Assembly (NCBI GenBank): GCA_903896585.1
Contig: CAITYI010000237.1
Location: 1-11,832, forward strand
DNA from: an uncultured bacterium
GTDB lineage: Bacteria > Actinomycetota > Actinomycetes > S36-B12
DNA length: 11,832 nucleotides
Reading direction: 5' to 3'
A program made the position numbers and the translations under genes. Below the pieces are notes generated by a model. It saw only the letters and a list, made by a program, of their open reading frames with translations, was not told where the DNA came from and did no database searches. Positions 6,346 to 11,832 of this stretch are shown here, one piece after another; position 1 is the stretch's first letter, and the number at the start of each line of letters is the position of its first letter.

Positions 6346-7266
6346 ATGAGTTCTGGCGGTAGTGAAAAGAGTGTGCGTAAAGCAGTTATCCCCGCGGCTG
6401 GGTTGGGAACCCGATTCCTGCCCGCTACCAAAGCCACCCCCAAGGAAATGCTCCCGGTTGTCGACAAACCCGCAATTCAATATGTAGTTGAGGAAGCTGT
6501 CGCCGCCGGCTTGGAAGACGTCCTCTTTGTCACGGGTCGCAGTAAGCGTCCGCTCGAAGATCATTTCGATAGAAATCTTGAACTCGAACAGGTACTTGAA
6601 GGAAAGGGTGATACCGAGCGGTTGCAGCAGGTGCGGGAATCAAGTGACCTTGCTCGCATTCACTATGTTCGGCAGGGAGATCCGCTCGGCCTGGGTCATG
6701 CCGTATTGATGTCCCAGCAGCATGTGGGCCACGAACCATTCGCTGTGCTTCTCGGCGATGATTTGATTGATCCGCGCGATCCGATTCTGGATCGCATGAT
6801 CGAGGTTCGCAATCAGTGTGGCGGATCAGTTCTATGTCTCATGCAAGTCCCCATGGAAAATATCTCTTTGTACGGTTGCGTGGCGGTAGAAACTGATCAG
6901 CATGAGGGATCGCTGAAAGTGGCGGACCTGGTGGAGAAACCAACGATTGCCGAAGCCCCCAGTAATTACGCGATCATTGGTCGGTACATCCTCGATTCAG
7001 CCGTGTATTCGGTCCTGGAAAAGACAAAGGCTGGTCGCGGTGGTGAAATTCAACTCACCGATGCCCTTCGGGTGTTGGCAACCATGCCCGCGAGTGAGGG
7101 CGGTGGTGTTCGCGGAGTTGTCTTTTCTGGCAGAAGGTATGACACCGGTGACAAACTCAGTTATTTGCAGGCGGTTATTCAACTGGCCGCAGAGCGCGAA
7201 GATATCGGTCCTGAACTGACCATCTGGTTGCAAGAGTTCTGTAGCGCTCAACGTGAGGGCTCGTGA
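6346..7266 (+). CDS. galU: UTP-glucose-1-phosphate uridylyltransferase
   Basis: This 306-residue cytoplasmic enzyme makes UDP-glucose from UTP and glucose-1-phosphate, feeding cell-envelope polysaccharides and glycolipids. The nucleotide-binding signature is complete: AAGLGTRFLPATKATPKEML, with the GxGTR loop at residues 19-23 and the lysine of PKEM at 33. Further family blocks are QGDPLGLGHAVL, VLLGDDLIDP, DLVEKPT, and a C-terminal RRYDTGDKLSYLQA that closes the sugar site. Length and motif order are those of bacterial GalU. The ATG follows a leaderless -10 box. The stop overlaps the next gene's start in GTGA, giving an operon with the acetyltransferase. In many actinobacterial relatives moeA/glp would lie between them; it is absent here. 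Confidence 0.96.
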   Translation: MSSGGSEKSVRKAVIPAAGLGTRFLPATKATPKEMLPVVDKPAIQYVVEEAVAAGLEDVLFVTGRSKRPLEDHFDRNLELEQVLEGKGDTERLQQVRESSDLARIHYVRQGDPLGLGHAVLMSQQHVGHEPFAVLLGDDLIDPRDPILDRMIEVRNQCGGSVLCLMQVPMENISLYGCVAVETDQHEGSLKVADLVEKPTIAEAPSNYAIIGRYILDSAVYSVLEKTKAGRGGEIQLTDALRVLATMPASEGGGVRGVVFSGRRYDTGDKLSYLQAVIQLAAEREDIGPELTIWLQEFCSAQREGS

Positions 7267-7838
7267 CGATACCTGGTCATTGGCCGGTTGTTCTCACCGA
7301 TGGTGATCTGACACTGCGGCCATTGCGACTCAGTGATCGCAGGCGGTGGCGGGAGATCCGGCATCGAAATGCTCACTATCTCAAACCCTGGGATGCCACG
7401 ATGCCCGAAGAGGGCCGGGTAGAGGGAATGCGACCTCCCACCTTTTTTACCATGCTGCGCATTATGCGTCGCGAGGCTCGTGAAGGTCGAGCACTTCCAT
7501 TTGCTATTGAGTACCAAAGTAAATTTGTGGGCCAACTCACGGTGGGTTCGATCTGGGGTGGATCATCCAGAGGCGCCTATTTTGGGTATTGGATTGATCA
7601 AGCCGTGTCCGGCCAAGGATTAATGACCCGGGCTGTCGCACTCGCTACCGACTACTGCCTGAACTCCATGCAGATGCATCGCATTGAAATAAATATCCGT
7701 CCAGAAAACACGGGATCGCGGCTGGTCGCCGAAAAATGTGGCTACAGCATCGAGTCATTTCGGCCAAAATATTTACATATTGATGGTGATTGGCGCGATC
7801 ACGTGTCCTATGTTCGTTTTCGCGACACGCTCGGCTAA
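7263..7838 (+). CDS. RimJ/RimL-like GNAT N-acetyltransferase
   Basis: This 191-residue protein is a GNAT acetyltransferase that would use acetyl-CoA to acetylate an amino group, by similarity to RimJ the N-terminus of a protein. It opens with the family's LTLRPLRLSDRRRW. The acetyl-CoA loop is AVSGQGLMTRAV (about residues 110-121), and the late block is ENTGSRLVAEKCGYS, with the sequence IEINIRPEN before it. The GTG start overlaps the galU stop by four bases, so it is translationally coupled and needs no promoter of its own. The position downstream of galU matches the rimJ gene (Rv0995) of mycobacteria. The true protein target is unknown. Confidence 0.88.
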   Translation: MTIPGHWPVVLTDGDLTLRPLRLSDRRRWREIRHRNAHYLKPWDATMPEEGRVEGMRPPTFFTMLRIMRREAREGRALPFAIEYQSKFVGQLTVGSIWGGSSRGAYFGYWIDQAVSGQGLMTRAVALATDYCLNSMQMHRIEINIRPENTGSRLVAEKCGYSIESFRPKYLHIDGDWRDHVSYVRFRDTLG

Positions 7839-7874
7839 ACCTTGGAAATACAGAGAGTTTTCCCTCTGTACACC

Positions 7875-7880
7875 TAATGT
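7875..7880 (+). promoter_or_regulatory. -10 box of leaderless promoter for the SepX/GlpR-like gene
   Basis: TAATGT lies seven bases before the GTG at 7888 and no Shine-Dalgarno is present. It supports that start over the longer frame beginning at 7738, which runs through the acetyltransferase gene. Confidence 0.55.
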
Positions 7881-7887
7881 TTTGCAT

Positions 7888-8757
7888 GTGACAGGGTTGA
7901 TTTACGTAGCGATTATCGCTCTGTGGGCTGCCGTCCTCATCCCTATCTGGTTAAGGCGCCACGATCAAATCAGCGAAGTGCGATCAACCGCACGTTTCAG
8001 TTCGGCCATGAAGTCACTGGGTAGCACGGAAAATATCGCGTATCGCGATCGTCAGCATGGAGAAAACCACATGTCACAGGCACACCGCAACAGTGGGCCA
8101 AAAAATTATGGCCACCGGATTAATAGTCCAAAGAGCCAAGCGAGCATGGTAGCCACCAAACGCCGAACAATGGTGCTCGCCACTTTGACCGCACTGCTCT
8201 TACTGAGTCTGGTTGGAACATTCACCGCCCTGATGCCATTAGCGGTAACCGTGGTAATTGCCGTGGTGCTCGGCGCATTCTTTATTGCATCTGCACTCAC
8301 TTCATCTCAACGATCAAAAGTTGCGGTGTCGCCACGGGTTTCTCGCGCTGAAGCTTTTGCTTCTGCAGAGTTTGAAACTGAAGTTGAGGTTGTGGAAGTT
8401 CCTTCGCGCCGCATGTCATCGCGGGAACGTGCCGAGTCCCAAAAATCTGAACTGGATGAATTCGCCGAGTGGGACCCGTGGGGAGATGAAGACGCGGACC
8501 GGTCTTGGGATGCAGTCTCGGAGACTTTGCCCAGTTATGTGAATTCACCTCGGGCGACAGCCATCCCCCGCAATATTGAGCGCAATGGTGATTGGTCAGG
8601 TCAAGCCATGGTCGAAACCGCCCGCGGCATGCGCAGACCCGCAATGCGTTCTGCGGATCTAATCCGCAATCCTGCTGCCAACGCAGCCGATGACACCACC
8701 GAGATTCCAATTATTCGGGCAAATGTGCCGTATCAGCCACGCGCTGTCAACGAATAA
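7888..8757 (+). CDS. SepX/GlpR-like actinobacterial cell-division membrane protein
   Basis: The frame is open from 7738, but the likely start is the GTG at 7888 (289 residues). It has a -10 box upstream and gives the family's typical beginning, TGLIYVAIIALWAAVLIPIWLRRHD. This is one membrane helix at about residues 3-21 followed by a basic stretch. A second hydrophobic region (about 95-138) may cross the membrane twice. The C-terminal half is acidic and polar, with SWDAVSETLPSYVNSPRA resembling the conserved late block of Rv0996-type proteins. In Streptomyces SepX and corynebacterial GlpR, proteins of this kind sit at the septum and bind the division machinery; GlpR is the receptor of the MoeA-like protein Glp. 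The assignment rests on the N-terminus, topology and position after galU-rimJ. Confidence 0.72.
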   Translation: MTGLIYVAIIALWAAVLIPIWLRRHDQISEVRSTARFSSAMKSLGSTENIAYRDRQHGENHMSQAHRNSGPKNYGHRINSPKSQASMVATKRRTMVLATLTALLLLSLVGTFTALMPLAVTVVIAVVLGAFFIASALTSSQRSKVAVSPRVSRAEAFASAEFETEVEVVEVPSRRMSSRERAESQKSELDEFAEWDPWGDEDADRSWDAVSETLPSYVNSPRATAIPRNIERNGDWSGQAMVETARGMRRPAMRSADLIRNPAANAADDTTEIPIIRANVPYQPRAVNE

Positions 8758-8790
8758 GGTCTCAAGAAACTTAACTCCCACACTCGCTGC

Positions 8791-8796
8791 TACTGT
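8791..8796 (+). promoter_or_regulatory. probable -10 box of tRNA-Ala
   Basis: TACTGT fits the TANNNT form and would start transcription about six bases before the mature tRNA 5' end. No convincing -35 is seen. This is the only such box in the 51 bases between the upstream stop and the tRNA. Confidence 0.45.
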
Positions 8797-8808
8797 TTCC
8801 TCTCCTAA

Positions 8809-8881
8809 GGGGCTGTAGCGCAGTTGGTAGCGCGTCTCGTTCGCAATGAGAAGGCCAGGGGTTCGATTCCCCTCAGCTCCA
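8809..8881 (+). tRNA. tRNA-Ala, anticodon CGC
   Basis: The 73-base gene folds as a full cloverleaf. The acceptor stem is GGGGCTG with CAGCTCC, the D arm is GCGC/GCGC and the anticodon stem is TCTCG/TGAGA. The anticodon loop is TTCGCAA and the T arm is AGGGG-TTCGATT-CCCCT. The anticodon is CGC, reading GCG alanine codons. The acceptor carries the G3:U70 wobble pair that marks alanine tRNAs for alanyl-tRNA synthetase, and the discriminator base is A. The terminal CCA is not encoded (ACAC follows), so it must be added by the CCA enzyme. The GC-rich bsh cassette starts less than 200 bases downstream. Confidence 0.97.
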
Positions 8882-8893
8882 CACCCTCAGCTC
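8870..8893 (+). repeat. 10-bp direct repeat of the tRNA-Ala 3' end
   Basis: CCCTCAGCTC occurs at 8870-8879, inside the T arm and acceptor of the tRNA, and again at 8884-8893 just outside it. A T run follows (8896-8901). The repeat is short and could be chance, a slipped duplication or a remnant of a tRNA-targeted insertion. Confidence 0.6.
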
Positions 8894-9055
8894 AATTTTT
8901 TATGTTGCCTCAACTCACCTTTCACTATTGGTGTCCAGATTTGTCGTCGGTTCTGGAGAGTGAATGGTGAAGAATGGCGGTGAAGATGACCAACAGATCA
9001 ACCGCAGTGATGCGACCAAGGCGCTCTGCCATTCGACCACCCGGTAGCCGAGAGT
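8894..9055. other. intergenic stretch between tRNA-Ala and the bsh cassette
   Basis: I find no convincing gene here. A minus-strand frame (8925-9134) runs into the bshB1 coding region and has no family-like sequence. The reverse complement of about 9010-9045 (GGTGGTCGAATGGCAGAGCG) resembles the 5' half of a tRNA, but no matching anticodon stem, T arm or acceptor is found. The T run at 8896-8901 may help end the tRNA transcript, though no separate hairpin precedes it. Confidence 0.6.
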
Positions 9056-9061
9056 TACAGT
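9056..9061 (+). promoter_or_regulatory. -10 box of leaderless promoter for the bsh cassette
   Basis: TACAGT lies seven bases before the ATG at 9069 and no Shine-Dalgarno lies between. A weak -35-like TTCGAC at 9032-9037 has an 18-base spacer. The box overlaps the alternative upstream GTG (9060), which argues for ATG 9069 as the start. Confidence 0.55.
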
Positions 9062-9068
9062 GTTGGGC

Positions 9069-9812
9069 ATGAGTCCGATTTTGGCGCTCGACGTTCTTGC
9101 GATCGGTGCCCATCCCGACGATGTTGAGCTTCATGCAGGTGGCACGCTGCTGAAGTTGGCCTCTCTTGGCTATACCACCGCCATTGTTGATCTGACATTG
9201 GGCGAGGCGGGCACCCGTGGATCGGCAGTTGAGCGGGCTGCCGAGGCATTAGCCGCAGCAGCCGTGCTGGGAGTTACGCACCGCGAATCACTCGATCTGG
9301 GAGATAGTCGACTAACCGAATCGGATGTCACCCGCGCCGCCGTGGTCACGCTACTTCGCAGGTTTCGCCCTCGACTGGTGCTGACCCACCATGTAGACCA
9401 GCCGCACCCTGATCATGTGGCAACAGCAGAGATCGTGAAGTCAGCTGTTTATTTGGCCGGGCTGTCGCGCTTCAACCCTGATGACAACCTGCCCCCGCAT
9501 CGTCCGTCTGCGATCCTGCACTTCGGGCTCCCGCGCACGACGCTGCCGAGTTTCATCGTGGATGTTGGCCCGTGGGAACAAGAGTGGGAACGCGCGGTGA
9601 GATGCTACCGCTCGCAGTGGCATGTGCCTGGGCGAGATGAAACAGAGACGGCGGTCTCACAGCCCGACTTTCTGCCCCGGGTGATCGCGCAGCGCCGAGG
9701 TGCCGGCGCTGGCATTGGCGCAGTTGCTGGCGAATCATTTTGGGTGCGCGGCTGCCTCTCGATTGATGATCCAGTCGCCCTGTTCACCCGTCCCTTCGAC
9801 TCGTTGCCCTAG
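9069..9812 (+). CDS. bshB1: BshB1-type N-acetylglucosaminyl-malate deacetylase (PIG-L/LmbE family)
   Basis: This 247-residue PIG-L enzyme should remove the acetyl group from GlcNAc-malate, the second step of bacillithiol synthesis in the cytoplasm. It opens LDVLAIGAHPDDVELHAGGTL. By family precedent His15 and Asp18 bind zinc, Asp17 is the base, and His116 in QPHPDHVAT is the third zinc ligand; the 101-residue spacing from first to last ligand equals that in Bacillus BshB enzymes. The block VDLTLGEAGTRGSAVER is of BshB1 type (DLTRGELGTRGT in Bacteroidetes-like members) rather than the TCTLGEEGEVIG of mycothiol MshB. GC is higher than in flanking genes. It is followed by bshA, the partner gene expected for this pathway. 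An alternative is another GlcNAc deacetylase of unknown pathway. Confidence 0.85.
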   Translation: MSPILALDVLAIGAHPDDVELHAGGTLLKLASLGYTTAIVDLTLGEAGTRGSAVERAAEALAAAAVLGVTHRESLDLGDSRLTESDVTRAAVVTLLRRFRPRLVLTHHVDQPHPDHVATAEIVKSAVYLAGLSRFNPDDNLPPHRPSAILHFGLPRTTLPSFIVDVGPWEQEWERAVRCYRSQWHVPGRDETETAVSQPDFLPRVIAQRRGAGAGIGAVAGESFWVRGCLSIDDPVALFTRPFDSLP

Positions 9813-9833
9813 TCCAGAATCCAGAATCCAGAA
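9813..9833 (+). repeat. 7-bp tandem repeat TCCAGAA, three copies, between bshB1 and bshA
   Basis: TCCAGAA is repeated three times without a mismatch, starting directly after the bshB1 stop codon. It lies upstream of the bshA ribosome site. The unit is not a multiple of three, which is tolerated only because this is a spacer. Confidence 0.9.
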
Positions 9834-9852
9834 TCTCGTGAGTCCCCAGGTC

Positions 9853-9859
9853 AGGAAAG
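9853..9859 (+). promoter_or_regulatory. Shine-Dalgarno of bshA
   Basis: AGGAAAG lies five bases before the ATG at 9865. It favours that start over an in-frame GTG at 9838 and over the long frame beginning at 9700 inside bshB1. Confidence 0.7.
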
Positions 9860-9864
9860 AGCGG

Positions 9865-11040
9865 ATGCGGATCGGCATATTGTGTTTTGGGACCATCGGA
9901 GGCAGCACCACGGTGGCCACCTCTCTGGCCAGCCACCTGGTGGCCGCTGGGCATACCGTCTTTTTGCTGGCGCCCGCAATGCCAGAACGACTGGCTTCGC
10001 ACAGTGGGGTGTTTTTCCGGGCTGTGCCTTACGCCGGCAATCCGCTGCAACCGGGAACGGCAGCACAGGTTCAGCGACTCGCCCGGGCGATCGCGATGGT
10101 GGTGCGTGAAGACGATCTAGATGTGGTGCATGCCCACTACGCCTACCCTCACGCGGTCGCTGCTGTTGCCGCGAGAGAAATGCTGCCGACAACAGCAAGG
10201 CCAATGGTGATCACGACTCTCCATGGCAGCGATGTGACAGCTGACCCGAGAGTGGCCGCAGCGACTTCCGCGGCACTCATCGCGAGCGATCAAGTTTCGG
10301 CCGTAAGTGCTTCGCTAGCACGTGCAGCAGTTGAAGTGTTTGGGATTGAGCGGCCTCTGGTGATTCCCAATTGCATTGATCCGGTGACCTTGGATCCCTT
10401 GCCCTTGAATCCCTTGCCGTTGCCTGACGGTGATCCGCACATCCAATTTCATGGTGAGCGGGTGCTGTTGCATGTCTCAACCCTGCGTCCAGTTAAACGA
10501 GCAGTCGACTGCGTCGGAATTCTGGCGCGGGTGAACCAGCGGGTCACCTGTCGGTTGCTGGTGGTGGGGGACGGTCCAGATGCGGACGCCGTGCGGGCTG
10601 AAGCCGATCGTCTCGGGATGGCTGACCGAGTATCAATGGTGGGTGCGACGACAGATGTCGGACACTATCTCGCCCAATCCGATCTGCTGCTGCTTCCGAG
10701 CGCGAGTGAAGCATTCGGCATGGTGGCCCTGGAGGCCATGGCTGCAGGTGTCCCGGTGGTGGGTAGTCGGGTGGGAGGACTCATTATTTTGGTTCAAGAG
10801 GGGGTCTGCGGCCGGCTGCTACCGGTAGGTGATCTCGACGGGATGGCCGCAGCGGCGGGCGCGCTGCTCTTGACGCCGAACCTCGCGGCGGCTTATGGAG
10901 AGGCGGGGCGGCGTATCGCTCGCGAACGTTACGCCCCAGCCGAGGTCGTGGCCGCCTATGTAGGGCTTTATTCGTCCAAAGGGCTGACTAGTCACACATT
11001 GTTAGGTATGCAGTTGCAGATACCGGCCTCACTCCGGTAA
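9865..11040 (+). CDS. bshA: BshA-type N-acetyl-alpha-D-glucosaminyl L-malate synthase (GT4 family)
   Basis: This 391-residue GT-B glycosyltransferase should join UDP-GlcNAc and L-malate, the first step of bacillithiol synthesis. BshA marks run in order: MRIGILCFGTIGGSTTVATSLA at the start, VHAHYAYPHA (His89 onward), TTLHGSDVT (His120), AVSASLA, and HVSTLRPVKR at 203-212. The GT4 EX7E motif follows as E282-AFGMVAL-E290. Mycothiol MshA lacks the HAHYxxPHA and HVSxxRxVKR wording, so BshA fits better. The start has a good ribosome site, and the upstream part of the open frame overlaps bshB1. One oddity is that the usual GGIPEV after the second domain's EX7E reads GGLIILV here, losing a Glu. An LDPLP/LNPLP insertion sits before residue 200. 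The gene overlaps the convergent VOC gene by 12 bases. Confidence 0.85.
   Translation: MRIGILCFGTIGGSTTVATSLASHLVAAGHTVFLLAPAMPERLASHSGVFFRAVPYAGNPLQPGTAAQVQRLARAIAMVVREDDLDVVHAHYAYPHAVAAVAAREMLPTTARPMVITTLHGSDVTADPRVAAATSAALIASDQVSAVSASLARAAVEVFGIERPLVIPNCIDPVTLDPLPLNPLPLPDGDPHIQFHGERVLLHVSTLRPVKRAVDCVGILARVNQRVTCRLLVVGDGPDADAVRAEADRLGMADRVSMVGATTDVGHYLAQSDLLLLPSASEAFGMVALEAMAAGVPVVGSRVGGLIILVQEGVCGRLLPVGDLDGMAAAAGALLLTPNLAAAYGEAGRRIARERYAPAEVVAAYVGLYSSKGLTSHTLLGMQLQIPASLR
10390..10419 (+). repeat. 15-bp imperfect tandem duplication inside bshA
   Basis: TTGGATCCCTTGCCC (10390-10404) is followed by TTGAATCCCTTGCCG, 13 of 15 bases alike. It encodes LDPLP then LNPLP in the linker between the two GT-B domains. 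Bacillus BshA has no such proline repeat at this position as far as I recall. Confidence 0.75.
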
Positions 11041-11403
11041 TTGCTGCACAATGCAAAAGATATTTCCTTCAGGGTCGGCCAACCTGATCCACCTCGACCC
11101 GGCTTCCGTAATAGGTGATTCATCAATTCTGGTAGCGCCGAGTTCGATAGCGCGGAGCGCTTGTTCTTCTATATCGCTGACATGCAGATCTAGGTGAATG
11201 CGGTTCTTCGCCGAGGGTTTTTCCGGAACTACCTGGAAAATCAACTTAGGTCCAATGCCGGTGGGATCAACGGCTGAGTAATAAATTTGGTCCGGCCCGT
11301 AGCGCTCGTTGTCCACTTCATTGGTGTGATATCCCAATAGATTTATATAGAAGGTGATCATCAGTTCAGGATCGTTGACATCGATGGCGACTTCAATGCG
11401 CAT
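11029..11403 (-). CDS. VOC superfamily (glyoxalase-like) protein
   Basis: This 124-residue protein has the two-module beta-alpha-beta-beta-beta layout of the vicinal-oxygen-chelate fold. It starts MRIEVAIDVNDPELMITFYINLLGY and continues with PKLIFQVVPEKPSAKNRIHLDLHV and ALGATRIDE-type blocks. It ends WIRLADPEGNIFCIVQ. This wording is that of the actinobacterial Glyoxalase_6-like group, whose substrates are mostly unknown. It is not like FosB, the VOC-fold bacillithiol transferase. AAGGAA upstream of the ATG is a plausible ribosome site. GC is near 50%, like the rest of the window and unlike the bsh genes. Its end overlaps the end of bshA by 12 bases on the opposite strand. Confidence 0.88.
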   Translation of the reverse strand: MRIEVAIDVNDPELMITFYINLLGYHTNEVDNERYGPDQIYYSAVDPTGIGPKLIFQVVPEKPSAKNRIHLDLHVSDIEEQALRAIELGATRIDESPITEAGSRWIRLADPEGNIFCIVQQLPE

Positions 11404-11437
11404 GGGAGTTCCTTGGTGTGAGATATCTATGTGAGAA

Positions 11438-11477
11438 ATATAAAAGCCCGGTCGGTAATCCGACCGGGCTTTTATAT
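11438..11477 (-). terminator. intrinsic terminator, perfect 18-bp stem, usable in both directions
   Basis: ATATAAAAGCCCGGTCGG (11438-11455) and its exact reverse complement (11460-11477) flank a four-base loop. The stem has a GC-rich core with A and T runs at its base, so a T tract follows the hairpin on either strand. On the minus strand it begins seven bases after the stop of the betaine-binding protein gene, its obvious client. It also insulates the VOC gene downstream. Confidence 0.93.
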
Positions 11478-11483
11478 TAGTTA

Positions 11484-11832
11484 TTAACTGAGGGAAGCGC
11501 CAGTGCCGGCAAGCCAGCCGTTGACGGTTTCCTTATTTGCGTCGATCCACTTCTGAGCTGCTTCTTCAGGAGTCATGCCACCTTCAATGTCCGCAGCAAC
11601 TGCGTTCTGGTCGGCATTTGTCCAAGAGAAGTTGGTCAACAAGGTGGCAAATGGTGATCCTGAGCCCATGAGCTCGGTTGTTGCCAACTTAATCAGTGGT
11701 GACTCTGGGTAGTCGGTCAAGCCACTGGCTTCTTCGGGTGCGCTCCAGTCGCTGGCGGGGAAGTTAACCCGAGCGAGTGGAACCTGAGCCAAGAAGTTCT
11801 GTGGCTCGTAGAAGTATCCGAGGGCCGGAGTC
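11484..11832 (-). CDS. glycine betaine/proline ABC transporter substrate-binding protein, 5' part outside window
   Basis: Only the C-terminal 115 residues are present; the frame is open to the window edge, so the TTG at 11792 is not the real start. The visible part begins TPALGYFYEPQNFLAQ and includes SPLIKLATTELMGSGSPF. It then reads LLTNFSWTNADQNAVAADIEGGMTPEEAAQKWIDANKETVNGWL. This is the closing part of OpuAC/ProX-type binding proteins: the FxWTNxDQN and G-MTPEEAAxKWI segments are typical. Such proteins are lipid-anchored or free outside the membrane and deliver betaine or choline to an ABC importer under osmotic stress. A perfect hairpin terminator ends the transcript, so it is the last gene of its unit. 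The permease and ATPase genes would lie beyond the right edge. Confidence 0.88.
   Translation of the reverse strand, partial: TPALGYFYEPQNFLAQVPLARVNFPASDWSAPEEASGLTDYPESPLIKLATTELMGSGSPFATLLTNFSWTNADQNAVAADIEGGMTPEEAAQKWIDANKETVNGWLAGTGASLS

Noticed and set aside
6319..6564. Upstream extension of the cyclo-ligase frame
   Set aside because: It runs through the galU promoter and coding start on the opposite strand and does not resemble the cyclo-ligase family.
7738..7887. Upstream extension of the SepX/GlpR-like frame
   Set aside because: It overlaps the acetyltransferase coding region and gives no family-like sequence. The GTG at 7888 has a -10 box and the expected N-terminus.
9010..9045. 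tRNA-like D-arm sequence on the minus strand between tRNA-Ala and bshB1
   Set aside because: The anticodon stem, T arm and acceptor cannot be formed. At most it is a degraded fragment, and more likely chance.
8925..9134. Minus-strand 69-residue frame
   Set aside because: It overlaps the start of bshB1, lacks a ribosome site or promoter, and has no recognisable features.
9700..9864. Upstream extension of the bshA frame
   Set aside because: It overlaps bshB1 in another frame. The ATG at 9865 has a Shine-Dalgarno and begins the conserved N-terminus.
9069..11040. The glycosyltransferase/deacetylase pair as mycothiol genes mshA and mshB
   Set aside because: The motif wording fits BshA and BshB1 rather than MshA and MshB, and mshA and mshB are not usually adjacent. 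A tree would be needed for full certainty.
11029..11403. VOC protein as a FosB-type bacillithiol transferase linked to bshA
   Set aside because: The fold is shared, but the sequence matches the general actinobacterial Glyoxalase_6 group, its GC is host-like, and it is convergent rather than in the bsh operon.

Overview
The window looks like the chromosome of an actinobacterium of moderate GC (hand counts near 50-55% in most genes). The main evidence is a block resembling the actinobacterial neighbourhood ruc (FmdB type) / 5-FTHF cyclo-ligase / galU / rimJ / sepX-glpR, known in Mycobacterium tuberculosis as roughly Rv0991c-Rv0996. Many genes also appear leaderless: a TANNNT -10 box lies 6-7 bases before the start codon, with no Shine-Dalgarno. 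The lineage cannot be fixed from the sequence; an uncultured or aquatic actinobacterium is possible.

Layout. Positions 1-763 (minus) hold the N-terminal part of a saccharopine dehydrogenase-like oxidoreductase, divergent from a small unknown gene (808-1230). Next come a SAF-domain membrane protein and a serine-rich zinc-ribbon protein like the redox chaperone Ruc (both minus). A CIRCE operator for the heat-shock repressor HrcA lies just upstream of the Ruc gene. On the plus strand follow two overlapping fluoride-channel genes (crcB) and a large exported penicillin-acylase-family hydrolase. The 5-FTHF cyclo-ligase gene (minus) is divergent from galU, which is translationally coupled to a RimJ-like acetyltransferase. 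After these come a SepX/GlpR-like division membrane protein and tRNA-Ala(CGC).

Immediately after the tRNA is a GC-rich two-gene cassette (9056-11040). It encodes a BshB1-type PIG-L deacetylase and a BshA-type glycosyltransferase, the first two steps of bacillithiol synthesis. This is unexpected because Actinobacteria normally make mycothiol. The cassette converges on a host-like VOC protein gene. A very strong hairpin terminator separates that gene from the C-terminal part of a glycine-betaine ABC transporter binding protein at the right edge.

Together the window mixes stress and redox functions (Ruc under HrcA, bacillithiol genes, fluoride export, compatible-solute uptake) with envelope and division functions (GalU, SepX/GlpR-like protein, exported acylase). 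The most notable points are the bacillithiol cassette beside a tRNA gene, the CIRCE-Ruc pairing, the absence of moeA/glp between galU and rimJ, and the repeated leaderless promoter pattern.
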